DNA of 54,793 nt from Neiella litorisoli (GTDB lineage Bacteria > Pseudomonadota > Gammaproteobacteria > Enterobacterales > Neiellaceae): positions 1-54,793 of the forward strand of contig NZ_JACXAF010000033.1 in the NCBI RefSeq assembly GCF_014773395.1, written 5' to 3'. Below the pieces are notes generated by a model, which saw only the letters and a program-made list of their open reading frames with translations, was not told the origin of the DNA and searched no databases. Within the stretch, counting starts at the first letter, position 1. Every line of letters begins with the position of its first letter. The position numbers and the translations under genes are program-made. Below are positions 39,889-49,332 of this stretch, piece after piece.

Positions 39889-41538
39889 TTAGTTTCGGTT
39901 AAATGGTTCGAGCTGCAGACTGTTGCCCTGATAGAACACTTTACTTGGGCCGTAGTCCCGAGAGGTTGATAGCGCCCACTGATCGCCCAAGGCGAATTCG
40001 AGGCGACTAAAGGCATGTTTGCTGACCACCACCTCAACCGCTTCATTGACACGCGACAGCTTGCTTTGGGCCACCTGAACGTCAAATTCTCTGGCTTCGA
40101 CTTGCTGCTTTTGGTCTTTGAAAAAGCTTTGACACATTTCCAGCTGTACCTGCAATTCTGCGCTTTGTTGCTGATCTTTAATGTGCGCCATTTCTTTGGC
40201 TAGCTCGGCGAGGGCTTCTTGCTCGTCAGCGAGTTGTTGTCGCGCGTACTCTAATTCGTTGAGAGCCACTTGATATTGGTTGGATAGATCGATCACGGTT
40301 GGAACGCCGGCTGGCGCACCAAGTTCGCCACAATAAAGGCCTTTGCCGACCAAAGTGCGACCACCGAGCAGGGTGCCTTCCGGTGGATCCTGCAGGCCAA
40401 TATGAGCGCTGTCGCTACAGTCTAAATGGCAATGCAGGGCTTGTTTTTTAACATGAATATTTTTGCCTGCCTCAATCAGGACATTTTGTGCCATCGCGGC
40501 GACAACATCGCCCTTTGCTCGGATTTGACAGTTGTACTGATGATCACTAGAAATATGGCCATAGGCACCACCTTCAATGGTGACATCACCTTCTGCTTCA
40601 ATGATACAGCCTTCAACGCTGCCCATAACCAGCACATCACCGCCGACGGTAATACGCATGCTCTCGGCGACGTTGTGTTTAACCACCACACTACCGCGAT
40701 ACTCGATATGACCGGAGCGATTGTCGACGGCTTCGACTTCCAGCGTATCGACCACTTTCATGCCAGTCTCGGTTAGCACCGGAATGCCGAGCCGGTTCGC
40801 CACCAACATGTTTTCATCGCCGTCTTTTAGTTCTGAACCTTCGTCGGCTTTCAATTCGATTTGTTGCACCGGAGGGGCAGGTAAAATGGCGCCGGTAACA
40901 GAAATACCATCTTTACCCAAAATAGCAGGGACTCTGCGCATTAGCGGCGCGCCTGCATCAACGGAAATAATCGCGCCAAAATCTCTGGGATCAACGTTAC
41001 CTGCTCCTGTTGCCTGCGGTCGCAGTACCCGATCTTTTAGCGTTGGTGTCAGCTGCTCTAAACGGCCATCTTTGCCGTAAACAGGCAAGGTGGCTTTGGC
41101 GATGGTGCAGCGAATTTTGCGAGCACTTTTGCCCTGAGGTTTGGAGTGCTGACTGAGAATATCGACCGCTTTGGGATTAAGGCCATGCTTAATCCCTGCT
41201 TTGGCAATAACTCGGACCACATCTTCGTGGCTGAGACCTTTGCCGCCTGCGGCTGGTTTGAGTTCGGCAACGGCTGACAGACCACCGCCTTCAATTTCAA
41301 TTGTTAGTTCAGCATCGGCGGATTGGCCTATGATGACTACGGCAGGATCATTGTGTGTTTGCTGTGCTTTGGAAAGCAATTGATACAGATGAGCAGGCTC
41401 GAATAAGCACGAGGCGTACTTGGATTTACCGAGAGTAACGATGACTTCATCTAAGTTGGCTTGCTGCAACCGAGACAGTTGCATATGCAACTCAATGTTG
41501 TTGGTCTCTGTGTTACGGAGCAGCTTATCGTTCGACAC
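39889..41538 (-). CDS. FapA/DUF342 family protein
   Basis: A 549-residue protein starting at GTG (AGGAA about 12 nt upstream). The middle half is a DUF342 beta-helix region: VDAGAPLMRRVPAILGKDGISV, then repeated short strands VVVKHNVAESMRITVGGDV and VEGCIIEAEGDVTIEGG. A coiled coil follows (about 420-495). DUF342/FapA proteins are tied to flagellar placement and related assembly in Vibrio, but no flagellar gene is nearby, so the role here is open. It is divergent from the SDR-DUF2867 gene. Confidence 0.82.
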   Translation of the reverse strand: MSNDKLLRNTETNNIELHMQLSRLQQANLDEVIVTLGKSKYASCLFEPAHLYQLLSKAQQTHNDPAVVIIGQSADAELTIEIEGGGLSAVAELKPAAGGKGLSHEDVVRVIAKAGIKHGLNPKAVDILSQHSKPQGKSARKIRCTIAKATLPVYGKDGRLEQLTPTLKDRVLRPQATGAGNVDPRDFGAIISVDAGAPLMRRVPAILGKDGISVTGAILPAPPVQQIELKADEGSELKDGDENMLVANRLGIPVLTETGMKVVDTLEVEAVDNRSGHIEYRGSVVVKHNVAESMRITVGGDVLVMGSVEGCIIEAEGDVTIEGGAYGHISSDHQYNCQIRAKGDVVAAMAQNVLIEAGKNIHVKKQALHCHLDCSDSAHIGLQDPPEGTLLGGRTLVGKGLYCGELGAPAGVPTVIDLSNQYQVALNELEYARQQLADEQEALAELAKEMAHIKDQQQSAELQVQLEMCQSFFKDQKQQVEAREFDVQVAQSKLSRVNEAVEVVVSKHAFSRLEFALGDQWALSTSRDYGPSKVFYQGNSLQLEPFNRN

Positions 41539-41671
41539 GGTGAAAGAATTCCTATTATCGTCACAGCACTAGGCATATTGTCAGCGAAAATCTGCTTTAG
41601 CAAGAATTGGATATGTTTGTTAGTGACTTGGGTCATAATGCTGAAAATAAATTACATATGGATATAAAGAT

Positions 41672-43123
41672 ATGAAGGTACTTGTCGTCGGAGCCTTTGG
41701 CACCATAGGCCGGAAATTAGTGCCTGAGCTGATTGATGCTGGCCATCAAGTCAGCGTTTCCTCGCGCGATCCGAACAAGCCACTACCGTGGCCAGAATTA
41801 CCCTGTCGCCGTTTCACCATCAATCTGCTCGAGCCGCAATCGATTGCTGGCGCATTAGCGGACATTGAACTGATTTACTACCTGATGCACGGCATGTCCG
41901 ATGGCGAACATCACAGTGAACGAGAGGTAGCGGCAGCACAAAATTTAATTAACGCGGCGCAACAGGCCGAGGTTCAGCGCATTATTTATATGGGCAGCTT
42001 GGTATCTAGCCAACCGTCTTCTGAGCACATGCAAGCGCGAGTGGCGACCGGTCAGGTTCTGGCTTCGGCCAGCGTGCCGATCACTGAAGTGCGAGCCGGT
42101 ATCGTAATTGCCCCCGGCTCTGCTGCGTTTGAGGTGATGCGCGACATGGTTGGCCATTTGCCGCTCGTTCTAACGCCGCCATCAATCGCCACTCAAGTGC
42201 CGCCTATCGCGATTCAAGACTTAATCGTTTACTTAACGAAACTGGCTGAATTGCCAGAATCTGCCGGTAAATGTTACGACGCGGCAGGCCCCGAATGGTT
42301 TAGTTACAGCGAGATGATGCAACGCGTGGCGCGATGCTTGGGACGACGCTGCAAAGTGATTGCGATACCTGGATTGCCGATTTGGATGGCCGCCTCAGTG
42401 CTGGGCATCGTCACCTCTGTGCCCAAGTCGCTCGCACGAGCCTTGATTGCTGGTTTGGGTGAGAAACTGGAAGCCAATCCCGCTTCTTTAAGAGCGCTCA
42501 TTCCGCAGCAGCTAACGCCGCTAGAGGAAGCGGTGGCGCAAGTGCTGAAAGACGAGCAAGTTGCCCATTATCCCGACCAGTGGCAAAACGGCGTGCCGAC
42601 GTTTCGTAATTTCTCGCCATTGCATGGCTTTTATGCCAAAAACGCCAATCATTCGATTGAGATTGATGCTAGTCCCGAGTCGGTTTGGCAGGTGATTAAC
42701 TTACTCGGCGGCAAGCATCGGTATTTTTATTTCGATATGTTGTGGGCGATACGTGAATGGATGGATTGGGCGCTCGGCGGCCCCGGACGGAATCATGGCC
42801 GCACCGATGCAAGCAAGTTGACGGTGGGTGAGCGGGTTGATTCGTGGCGCATTTTGTCGGTACAGGAAAATCGTCGCTTGGTAATGAAATTTGGTATGAA
42901 AGCACCGGGTGGTGGTGGCATGCAGTTGAGCATCACTCCGCTGGCTAATGGCCGTTCGCGCTTGACCATTGAGTTGTTGTGGCATCCGGCTGGTTTTTGG
43001 GGGCTCGCTTATTGGTATTTTTATGCGCCGTGGCATCAGTTGTTATTGAATGGCATGACGCGCCGAATGGCGCAGTTGGCGCTGCGGGTGGAAGCCGGCG
43101 AGTCTGCTGAATTATTGGATTAA
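41672..43123 (+). CDS. NAD(P)-binding SDR protein fused to DUF2867
   Basis: A 483-residue protein. Residues 1-290 form an atypical short-chain dehydrogenase fold with nucleotide motif GAFGTIGR and YLMHGMS, as in YbjT-like proteins. Residues 320-475 are a DUF2867 domain, a START/SRPBCC-like ligand-binding fold (IEIDASPESVWQVINLLGG). The substrate is unknown; a hydrophobic cofactor or lipid-like ligand is possible. This fusion is common in proteobacteria. Confidence 0.85.
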   Translation: MKVLVVGAFGTIGRKLVPELIDAGHQVSVSSRDPNKPLPWPELPCRRFTINLLEPQSIAGALADIELIYYLMHGMSDGEHHSEREVAAAQNLINAAQQAEVQRIIYMGSLVSSQPSSEHMQARVATGQVLASASVPITEVRAGIVIAPGSAAFEVMRDMVGHLPLVLTPPSIATQVPPIAIQDLIVYLTKLAELPESAGKCYDAAGPEWFSYSEMMQRVARCLGRRCKVIAIPGLPIWMAASVLGIVTSVPKSLARALIAGLGEKLEANPASLRALIPQQLTPLEEAVAQVLKDEQVAHYPDQWQNGVPTFRNFSPLHGFYAKNANHSIEIDASPESVWQVINLLGGKHRYFYFDMLWAIREWMDWALGGPGRNHGRTDASKLTVGERVDSWRILSVQENRRLVMKFGMKAPGGGGMQLSITPLANGRSRLTIELLWHPAGFWGLAYWYFYAPWHQLLLNGMTRRMAQLALRVEAGESAELLD

Positions 43124-43205
43124 TGCACTCTGGCGGCACGATGGTATAGTGGCGGCCAGATTCACCAATTATTACTGAAACCAATTATAAAAAAGGGACT
43201 GGAGC

Positions 43206-44072
43206 ATGGGGTTAGTTAAGACCGCACTAAAAATCGATGCAAAACTTGGCGAGTGTCCGCGCTGGGATGAAGTGACCCAAACCTTGTACTGGGTCGACAT
43301 TGATAACTTCCGGCTTAATCAGTTTGATCCGGCCACAGGCCTCAATACAGTGTTGCAACTCGATGAAGAAATTGGCTGCTTCGCGCTGGCAAAATCGGGT
43401 GGTTTTGTGGCGGCGCTGCGGTCGGGCTTTGTCACGATTGCCAGCATGGAAGGTGGCATCGAAGCCATCACTGACCCTGAAGCAGACAAACCATGGCAAC
43501 GTTTTAATGATGGTCGTTGTGATGCCGCGGGGCGTTTTATCGCCGGCACCCTGAACCCGAATAAAGATGATTACAGCGGTCATTTTTACAGCCTTGAAGG
43601 CACTCAGGCCAAGCGTTTGATTGGCAACAACTGGACGTCTAACGGTCTTGCATTCAGCCCAGATAATCGCACTTTGTATTATTCAGATACGCCGCGCCAT
43701 ACGGTGTTTGCCAGTGATTATGACTTGGCCAGCGGAGAGGTCAGCAATGAGCGGATCTTTGCTGAATTCCCGAAAGGCTGGGGGCGGCCAGATGGCGCTG
43801 CTGTTGATAGTGAAGGCAACTATTGGTCGGCGTTGTATGGCGGTGGTCGGGTGGTGCAGATTAATCCCCAAGGGCAGATCATCAACACCATTACCGTACC
43901 TGCGCAAAACCCAACCATGCTCGCCTTCGGTGGCCCAGATCTAAAGACCTTATACATTACAACCACCAAAGCTGGCTCAGCAGAAGAAGCCGAACAATAC
44001 CCGTTGTCCGGCTCTATTTTTGCTGTCGATGTTGAGGTTGCTGGCTTAGTTGAGCCTCGCTTCGGTGCTTGA
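43206..44072 (+). CDS. SMP-30/gluconolactonase family lactonase
   Basis: A 288-residue six-bladed propeller. The metal ligands are visible as Glu16 in LGECPRW, the Asn in FNDGRCD (about 100) and NGLAFSPD, and Asp in RPDGAAVD. Such enzymes open sugar lactones (gluconolactone, arabinolactone and similar). GGAG is 6 nt before the ATG. No sugar dehydrogenase is adjacent to define the substrate. It converges with the deaminase gene 4 bp away. Confidence 0.88.
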   Translation: MGLVKTALKIDAKLGECPRWDEVTQTLYWVDIDNFRLNQFDPATGLNTVLQLDEEIGCFALAKSGGFVAALRSGFVTIASMEGGIEAITDPEADKPWQRFNDGRCDAAGRFIAGTLNPNKDDYSGHFYSLEGTQAKRLIGNNWTSNGLAFSPDNRTLYYSDTPRHTVFASDYDLASGEVSNERIFAEFPKGWGRPDGAAVDSEGNYWSALYGGGRVVQINPQGQIINTITVPAQNPTMLAFGGPDLKTLYITTTKAGSAEEAEQYPLSGSIFAVDVEVAGLVEPRFGA

Positions 44073-44075
44073 GTC

Positions 44076-45137
44076 TCAGGCGCCAGCCGCTTCGGAGGTT
44101 GGCCCCAGATGGTAGTTAACTACCGCTGATGTCAGGCGCTGTTTCAGCGCCTGTTTTCGTTCAACCGGGGCAAAACTTGCGTTAATGGCATTGCTTGTCA
44201 GTTGCAACCATTGTGTTTCGGTTAGATTCAAGGCGCGCTGAACGGCCAGCATATTCGCGGTCATGTAGCCGCCGAAGTAAGCTGGATCATCACTGTTGAT
44301 GGTGACGCAGAGGCCTTTCTCAAGCAGCATTTTCAAATTGTGCTGACGCAGATCGGAGTAGACCCCCAACCGTACATTTGACAGTGGGCATACCGTTAAC
44401 GGTACTTGGTACTGTTTCAGGTAGGTCATCAGCTTGCTGTCATCACTGCAGCGCACACCATGGTCGATTCGGCGTACATGCTGTTCGCGGATCGCTTCCC
44501 AGATGTAACTTGCCGGCCCTTCCTCGCCTGCATGGGCGACTCGGTGCCAGCCATAATCGTCGGCAATATTGAACGCCTTGCGGAATCGGCCCGGCGGATT
44601 GCCTTGCTCACTGGAGTCCAGCCCGATGGCAATGATTTTGTGTTGCCATGGTTTGGCTTTAATTAGCGCGTCAATACCATCGACTTCGGGTAAATGTCGC
44701 AGTAGTGACAAGATTAACCCGCTGCTTGCGCCAAATTTATGGCGAGCATCCTCCATCGCGCCGGTGAGCCCTTCCATCATGGTGTTCATCGATACGCCAC
44801 GGCACAGGTGTGCCTGCGGATCAAACATGATCTCGTAGTGGAGTACATGTTCTTGATCGCAGCGGGTGAAGTAAGCCATTGCCAGATCGTAGAAGTCCTG
44901 ACTGGTTTTCAGCACCGATGTGCCTTGATAGTAGAGGTCGAGAAACGATTGCAAGTTGTCAAACTGGTAGGCACGGCGAAGCGTCTGCGGATCGGGGTAC
45001 GGCAGCTTGATACCATTGCGCTCGGCAAGGGAGAACATCATTTCAGGTTCGAGTGTGCCTTCAATATGAAGGTGCAGTTCTACCTTGGGCAACTGAGCCA
45101 GAAATTGTTCCATTTGATCACTAGTCATATCGGTCAT
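44076..45137 (-). CDS. Adenine/adenosine deaminase family enzyme
   Basis: A 353-residue zinc amidohydrolase from ATG 45137 (a further ATG at 45128 is possible; the TTG at 45173 is less likely). Zinc ligands are HLHIEG, HAGEEG (with catalytic Glu) and NSDDPAYFGGY; DHGVRC holds the catalytic His. The motif GLDSSEQGNPPGRF is characteristic of the adenine deaminase (Aah1-type) branch, so adenine to hypoxanthine is more likely than adenosine to inosine. It works in purine salvage. Confidence 0.88.
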   Translation of the reverse strand: MTDMTSDQMEQFLAQLPKVELHLHIEGTLEPEMMFSLAERNGIKLPYPDPQTLRRAYQFDNLQSFLDLYYQGTSVLKTSQDFYDLAMAYFTRCDQEHVLHYEIMFDPQAHLCRGVSMNTMMEGLTGAMEDARHKFGASSGLILSLLRHLPEVDGIDALIKAKPWQHKIIAIGLDSSEQGNPPGRFRKAFNIADDYGWHRVAHAGEEGPASYIWEAIREQHVRRIDHGVRCSDDSKLMTYLKQYQVPLTVCPLSNVRLGVYSDLRQHNLKMLLEKGLCVTINSDDPAYFGGYMTANMLAVQRALNLTETQWLQLTSNAINASFAPVERKQALKQRLTSAVVNYHLGPTSEAAGA

Positions 45138-45205
45138 ATAGCCCAAGTATCGCCAATCCCGAGCAATGATCAATGGAGGTAGGTCAATAAATAGTCGGCA
45201 AAAAC

Positions 45206-45244
45206 GAAAAAGGCTCGTAACCCAATGGGCTACGAGCCTTTAAA
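45206..45244 (-). terminator. Terminator of the tRNA-Leu gene
   Basis: An 11-bp perfect stem AAAGGCTCGTA/TACGAGCCTTT with inner CCC-AAT-GGG pairing (209-241) lies right after the tRNA on the minus strand, followed by TTTTCG. Confidence 0.85.
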
Positions 45245-45247
45245 ATT

Positions 45248-45334
45248 TGGTGCAGAAGGGGAGACTTGAACTCCCACGTCCTAACGGACACTAGCACCTG
45301 AAGCTAGCGCGTCTACCAATTCCGCCACTCCTGC
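45248..45334 (-). tRNA. tRNA-Leu (anticodon CAG)
   Basis: An 87-nt tRNA with a long variable arm, as in class II tRNAs. The acceptor stem GCAGGAG/CTTCTGC pairs fully with one G-U, the anticodon loop is TTCAGGT within CTAGC/GCTAG, the T arm contains GTTCAAGTC and the 3' CCA is encoded (45248-45250). It closely resembles E. coli leucine tRNA for CUG codons. Confidence 0.96.
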
Positions 45335-45352
45335 ATGTTACGCTCTTCAGCG

Positions 45353-45390
45353 CGGCGCGAATATTACTTGATTTGTAGAACCGCAAGCAA
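45353..45390 (-). promoter_or_regulatory. tRNA-Leu promoter with GC-rich discriminator
   Basis: On the minus strand TTGCTT (45385-45390), 18 bp, then TAATAT (45361-45366) followed by TCGCGCCGCGC. A GC-rich stretch between -10 and start is the hallmark of stable-RNA promoters repressed during the stringent response. Confidence 0.65.
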
Positions 45391-45490
45391 GCACTTTTTG
45401 CACAAATGTGGCAGAAAAATCTGTTTATCCGGTTTTGCTGAAATGCGGTAAAGTGGCTAGTGTTTGTCATTTAAGCTGGTGGATAAATAT

Positions 45491-46087
45491 ATGAAGCGGA
45501 CACTTTCGGCCTGTTTATTAATGCTGCACGCGCCTGGGTTTGCGTCCAGTTGGGAGTTGGTCAACCCGCCGTTAACGTCACCATTTTATGTTGGCGGCGG
45601 GGTTGGTTACGGCCAGGTTGATGCCGACCATGTCGACCAAGAATGGCAAGCCAACTGGCAGGTCTATGCAGGTTACCGTTTTGATACGGTCTGGGCGATT
45701 GAACTGGCATCGGGCCGCTACGCCGATGTCGACGGGGTCAAAGACAACCTGCCTAGCGTCGCCATTGATCACAACTACAATGTTTCACTAAGTCTGCTTG
45801 GTTTTGCTTATTATTCAGATTTTTCAGCCTTTTATCGGCTTGGCTTGCAATATGATGATTATGACAAGAGCAAGATCCAGCAGCAGGCTGATGATCGATG
45901 CGCTCAATGGGGGGAGGATCTGTTCCGATGTGCCGGAGGGGACAGTCAAGTGAGCTATTTGCTTGGCTTAGGCGCAGAGTTTCCGCTCACAGATGCGCTG
46001 GTGACTCGTCTGGAGTGGATTAGCCAACTGGGTGGCAGTGATTTCAATCAGCACCAAGCAGTTGCCAGCTTGATGCTGAAGTTCTGA
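45491..46087 (+). CDS. Outer-membrane beta-barrel protein
   Basis: A 198-residue protein from ATG 45491, which has GGTGGA upstream. A signal peptide ends after GFA or FAS (about residue 19). It then has YVGGGVGYGQVD, WQVYAGYRF, YNVSLSLLGFAYY and a final LMLKF, the strand pattern and terminal Phe of a barrel protein. Two cysteines in DDRCAQWGEDLFRCAGG could form an exposed disulfide loop. Function unknown; it is separate from the barrel at 12138-12665. Confidence 0.8.
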   Translation: MKRTLSACLLMLHAPGFASSWELVNPPLTSPFYVGGGVGYGQVDADHVDQEWQANWQVYAGYRFDTVWAIELASGRYADVDGVKDNLPSVAIDHNYNVSLSLLGFAYYSDFSAFYRLGLQYDDYDKSKIQQQADDRCAQWGEDLFRCAGGDSQVSYLLGLGAEFPLTDALVTRLEWISQLGGSDFNQHQAVASLMLKF

Positions 46088-46098
46088 TCACGGTTTGC

Positions 46099-46512
46099 TT
46101 ATACCGGTACGCAGGATTTCAGTGCAGTTGCCAGTGCCGCCATGACATCGGAGCGACTGACTACGCCGATCACCCGATCATCTTCAACCACCGGATAAAT
46201 TTTTGGCTTGGCTTTGACCATTTGCTGGGCCAGATCGACCAATCCCATATCCGGAGACACTGACAGCGGCTCATTACTCATCACATCTTCAACTTTTAAT
46301 GTGGTGTCGCAGAAGTATGACGCGCTGATCAGCATACGAATACAGTCTTGCTCTGACACAAAACCTTTGAGCTGATTTCTGGCATTGACCACAGGTGTAC
46401 CGGTAATGCCGAATTCGCGTAACAAATCCACAGTGTTAGTGAGTGGTGAGCCCACCTCAATGTGAGGGTATTGCTTTTGCATGATGTCGCGAACTTGATG
46501 TTTATGAGGCAT
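46099..46512 (-). CDS. CBS-pair protein
   Basis: A 137-residue protein consisting almost wholly of two CBS domains, recognised by VRDIMQ...GITGTPVVN and VEDVMS...KIYPVVEDDRVIGVVSRSDVM. The ATG at 46512 is favoured by GGGAG 8 nt upstream over the ATG at 46533. Stand-alone CBS pairs bind adenine nucleotides and regulate partners. The next gene on the same strand (EAL-CBS-GGDEF) also has a CBS pair. Confidence 0.88.
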   Translation of the reverse strand: MPHKHQVRDIMQKQYPHIEVGSPLTNTVDLLREFGITGTPVVNARNQLKGFVSEQDCIRMLISASYFCDTTLKVEDVMSNEPLSVSPDMGLVDLAQQMVKAKPKIYPVVEDDRVIGVVSRSDVMAALATALKSCVPV

Positions 46513-46663
46513 AGTTTTATCTCCCTGAGCCATATGAACTCAGTATGCGCATCATTTTAAAAAACAGCCAATCGATTTAGCGAAAGCAATACATAGGCCA
46601 CATCTATTAGAGCCAATAAACCTTTTGTTTGTTGTGGTTAATTGGTGCTAATCGTGCTGACTA

Positions 46664-48460
46664 TTAAGCATTTTCCACCACTTGTAGCGATGGTGCTGGT
46701 GCATAGCTCTGATTGGGAACGCGGCGACGGGAAATAAACAGCGAACTGGTGCTGCTGCGTTTCGCTTGTTTTTTGGCATCGGCAGCCAATGCGGCTATTT
46801 CATGATGCGAATGGCAGCCGATTAAATCCGGTTGCACTGCGCCAATTGCCAACCCAAGTAGAGGGAAAAACTGCTCGTTACCGCTTCGTGTGCGGGCATA
46901 GATGCCGCCGCGCTCGACATCCGCTTGCTCATAGTAATGACTGATCCGAGCATCAAAATCTTGCAGAATGAGTTCGCAACGTTGTTGCCAGTTGTCGCTC
47001 GTCATGATGGCAACAAAGTCATCACCACCGACATGGCCAACGAAGTTGCCCGGGCCCGCGGCGTGATTCTTCAACAACTCAGCGACCAGTTGGATCACCA
47101 TGTCGCCGCGGCCATAGCCATAGACATCGTTGTAAGGTTTGAAGTGATTCAGATCGAGATAGGCGAAGGTGAACGCTTTTGGCTTATGCAGCAAGCGCTC
47201 GACTTCTCGATAAATGGGAACGTTGCCGGGTAGCAGAGTCAACGGATTGGCGTAGCGGGCGCTTTGCAGTCGCGATTCGGTGATCCTTCGCAGCAAGCTG
47301 CGCACCGAGCCAAGGCCTTTGTAATCACCGTTGTCGGTAATAATAAAGTGAGTGCGAACATCAAAGCTCTCTTCGTCGGTGACGGTACGGCTGACAATTT
47401 CTAGTGGCGTGTCGCTTTCAACTACGACGGGGTTGAGTTGCATGACTTGAGAAATGGGTCGGCGTTCGTTAAGGGCGCGGCCATAGGGCGTTGAAAATAA
47501 CTCCAGTAATGCGGCTCGTTGAACCAAGCCAACCGGCATCTTGCCTTCTGTAACAGCGACTGACAGCAAACTTGGGTCACGGAGCAAACGGTCAACGACC
47601 TGACCAACCGGCACATCGTGGGATACCGCTTGCGCTGGGCAGAGTAGCTGACTGGCGGTGTCATTGAGGTTTTGTAGTGAGGTACTTCGCTCATTGCGAA
47701 TTTTGTAGACGCCAACTGGCTCCAAGCCGATCTCTGGTTGTGGGTGACCAAGTAGGTAACCCTGACCATAATCGATGCCGAGCTCTTGCACCTGAATCAG
47801 TTCTTCGTCCGTTTCAATGCCTTCGGCAACGACTTTTGAGCCTGTGGTTTGGGCCAGCGACACAATACTGCGAACAAATTCTTTTTTCAGTGGGTCGGAG
47901 TGAATTTGGCTGACAAAATAGCGGTCAATTTTGATGATATCGGGGCGTAGTTCGGACCATAATTTCAACCCAGAAAAACCGGCGCCAAGATCATCAATGG
48001 CAATCAAAAAGCCCAGCTTGCGATAGTGCTCGACTGCCTGCCGCAGGGTTTTTGGGCAATCGACCCGATGCTGCTCTGACAGCTCGATCACCACTTGTTC
48101 GGGGCGCAAGCCAAACTGTTCCAGCAACTCTAAGGTGCGACCTTTGGGGTGATCTTCGGATAACAGGGTCACCGGGCTGACGTTAATAAAGAGCAGCGCC
48201 TGAGTATCAAATTCGATAAACCGGCGAATCGCACACAGGCGACACAGCAAATCGAGCTTGGATAACCGTTGGGTTTGCTGGGCGACTTCAAACAGGTTTG
48301 CAGGCGAGTGCAGAGGGCTGTCCGATGGGCCGCGGCTCAATGCTTCATAACCAATGACCGAACCGCGCTGCAGGTGCACCAGAGGCTGATACAAAGAGGT
48401 AATTTTTTGTTCGGCGATAACGCTGGTTAATTCGTCATACAGCGGGTGACGTTGGCTCAT
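46664..48460 (-). CDS. EAL-CBS-GGDEF cyclic-di-GMP enzyme
   Basis: A 598-residue soluble protein with an unusual order: EAL phosphodiesterase (about 15-245), CBS pair (270-395) and GGDEF cyclase (405-560). The EAL domain has E39-A-L, NVSP, IDDLGAGFSG, IKIDR, AEGIET and GQGY, so it looks active. The cyclase site is GGDDF (478-482), an accepted active variant; no RxxD inhibitory site precedes it. No membrane helix is present. The CBS pair suggests control by adenine nucleotides. Which activity dominates cannot be read from sequence. Confidence 0.9.
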   Translation of the reverse strand: MSQRHPLYDELTSVIAEQKITSLYQPLVHLQRGSVIGYEALSRGPSDSPLHSPANLFEVAQQTQRLSKLDLLCRLCAIRRFIEFDTQALLFINVSPVTLLSEDHPKGRTLELLEQFGLRPEQVVIELSEQHRVDCPKTLRQAVEHYRKLGFLIAIDDLGAGFSGLKLWSELRPDIIKIDRYFVSQIHSDPLKKEFVRSIVSLAQTTGSKVVAEGIETDEELIQVQELGIDYGQGYLLGHPQPEIGLEPVGVYKIRNERSTSLQNLNDTASQLLCPAQAVSHDVPVGQVVDRLLRDPSLLSVAVTEGKMPVGLVQRAALLELFSTPYGRALNERRPISQVMQLNPVVVESDTPLEIVSRTVTDEESFDVRTHFIITDNGDYKGLGSVRSLLRRITESRLQSARYANPLTLLPGNVPIYREVERLLHKPKAFTFAYLDLNHFKPYNDVYGYGRGDMVIQLVAELLKNHAAGPGNFVGHVGGDDFVAIMTSDNWQQRCELILQDFDARISHYYEQADVERGGIYARTRSGNEQFFPLLGLAIGAVQPDLIGCHSHHEIAALAADAKKQAKRSSTSSLFISRRRVPNQSYAPAPSLQVVENA

Positions 48461-48744
48461 GGCACTGGCTCTTGTTCATCATAAAAGGCGCAACATGACA
48501 GCAAACTATGACAGTTTGATTACTCGAATCAGTTTTCAATTTTAATTATTCCAATAACTTGTTTAACCTCAATTGTCTCTGACTGCAGTCGATGCGGGAC
48601 GTGCCAGTAGTGGTGACAAACGAATATGTAATATTTTGTAATTATCAATGAGATGTGGTTGCTATGCCGACTTATCTTTGTAGACTCGCATAATTGATAA
48701 GCTGGTCGTTCGAGCTGGCAAAATTACTACTTAGGACAATTACT

Positions 48745-49272
48745 ATGATCCAACCGGACAAATTTCATCCTGCTGTGAAAGCGATGCACGGCTTAATGGC
48801 CGTCGCTATGATTGCCGCCATTGCCATTATTCTTTATGCGGATCAGATGCCGCGTGGTCCTGAAAAATTTGAACTGTATTTTTGGCACAAGTCGTTGGGC
48901 TTGTTGCTTGCTGGGTTGATTATCGTCCGCGTCATTGTGGTGAAGAAATTCGGTAAACCAGCCCCTTTGGGTAGCGACATGCAAAAAACCATGGCGCAAT
49001 GGGGCCATCACCTGTTGTATTTAGCCATGGTGTTGATGCCATTGAGTGGTTTAACCATGTCTTATTCGGGAGGCCATAGCATTCCATTCTTCGGTCTGTT
49101 TGAAATTCCCGGAGCGGCGGAAAAGTTAGAAACCCTTGGCGGCATTGCCCACGAAGTGCATGAGATAGCTGGCAACTTGCTGATTATTGCAATCGTGCTT
49201 CATGTGTTAGCAGCATTGCATCATCAATTTATTCTCAAAGATGGCACGTTGAGCCGTATGTTTGGCCGTTAA
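48745..49272 (+). CDS. Cytochrome b561
   Basis: A 175-residue four-helix inner-membrane cytochrome from ATG 48745 (AGGA upstream). Heme-ligand histidines are in HPAVKAMHG (helix 1), the HKSLG start of helix 2, WGHHLLY (helix 3) and HEVHEIAGN...HVLAALHH (helix 4). It probably passes electrons between the quinone pool and an acceptor such as superoxide, as CybB does in E. coli. It is a single gene closed by a strong shared terminator. Confidence 0.9.
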   Translation: MIQPDKFHPAVKAMHGLMAVAMIAAIAIILYADQMPRGPEKFELYFWHKSLGLLLAGLIIVRVIVVKKFGKPAPLGSDMQKTMAQWGHHLLYLAMVLMPLSGLTMSYSGGHSIPFFGLFEIPGAAEKLETLGGIAHEVHEIAGNLLIIAIVLHVLAALHHQFILKDGTLSRMFGR

Positions 49273-49278
49273 GATTAG

Positions 49279-49322
49279 CGCGCAATAAAAAAGCTGGCTT
49301 TTGCCAGCTTTTTTATTGCGCG
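49279..49322. terminator. Very strong bidirectional terminator
   Basis: A perfect 20-bp stem with TTTT loop (left arm 49279-49298, right arm 49303-49322) includes T and A runs on both sides and serves the convergent cytochrome b561 and dihydroorotate-dehydrogenase-like genes. Confidence 0.93.
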
Positions 49323-49332
49323 AATCTAGTGA

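Noticed and set aside
45137-45173. TTG start for the deaminase
   Set aside because: The ATG at 45137 is closer to the family start and the extension has no conserved residues.
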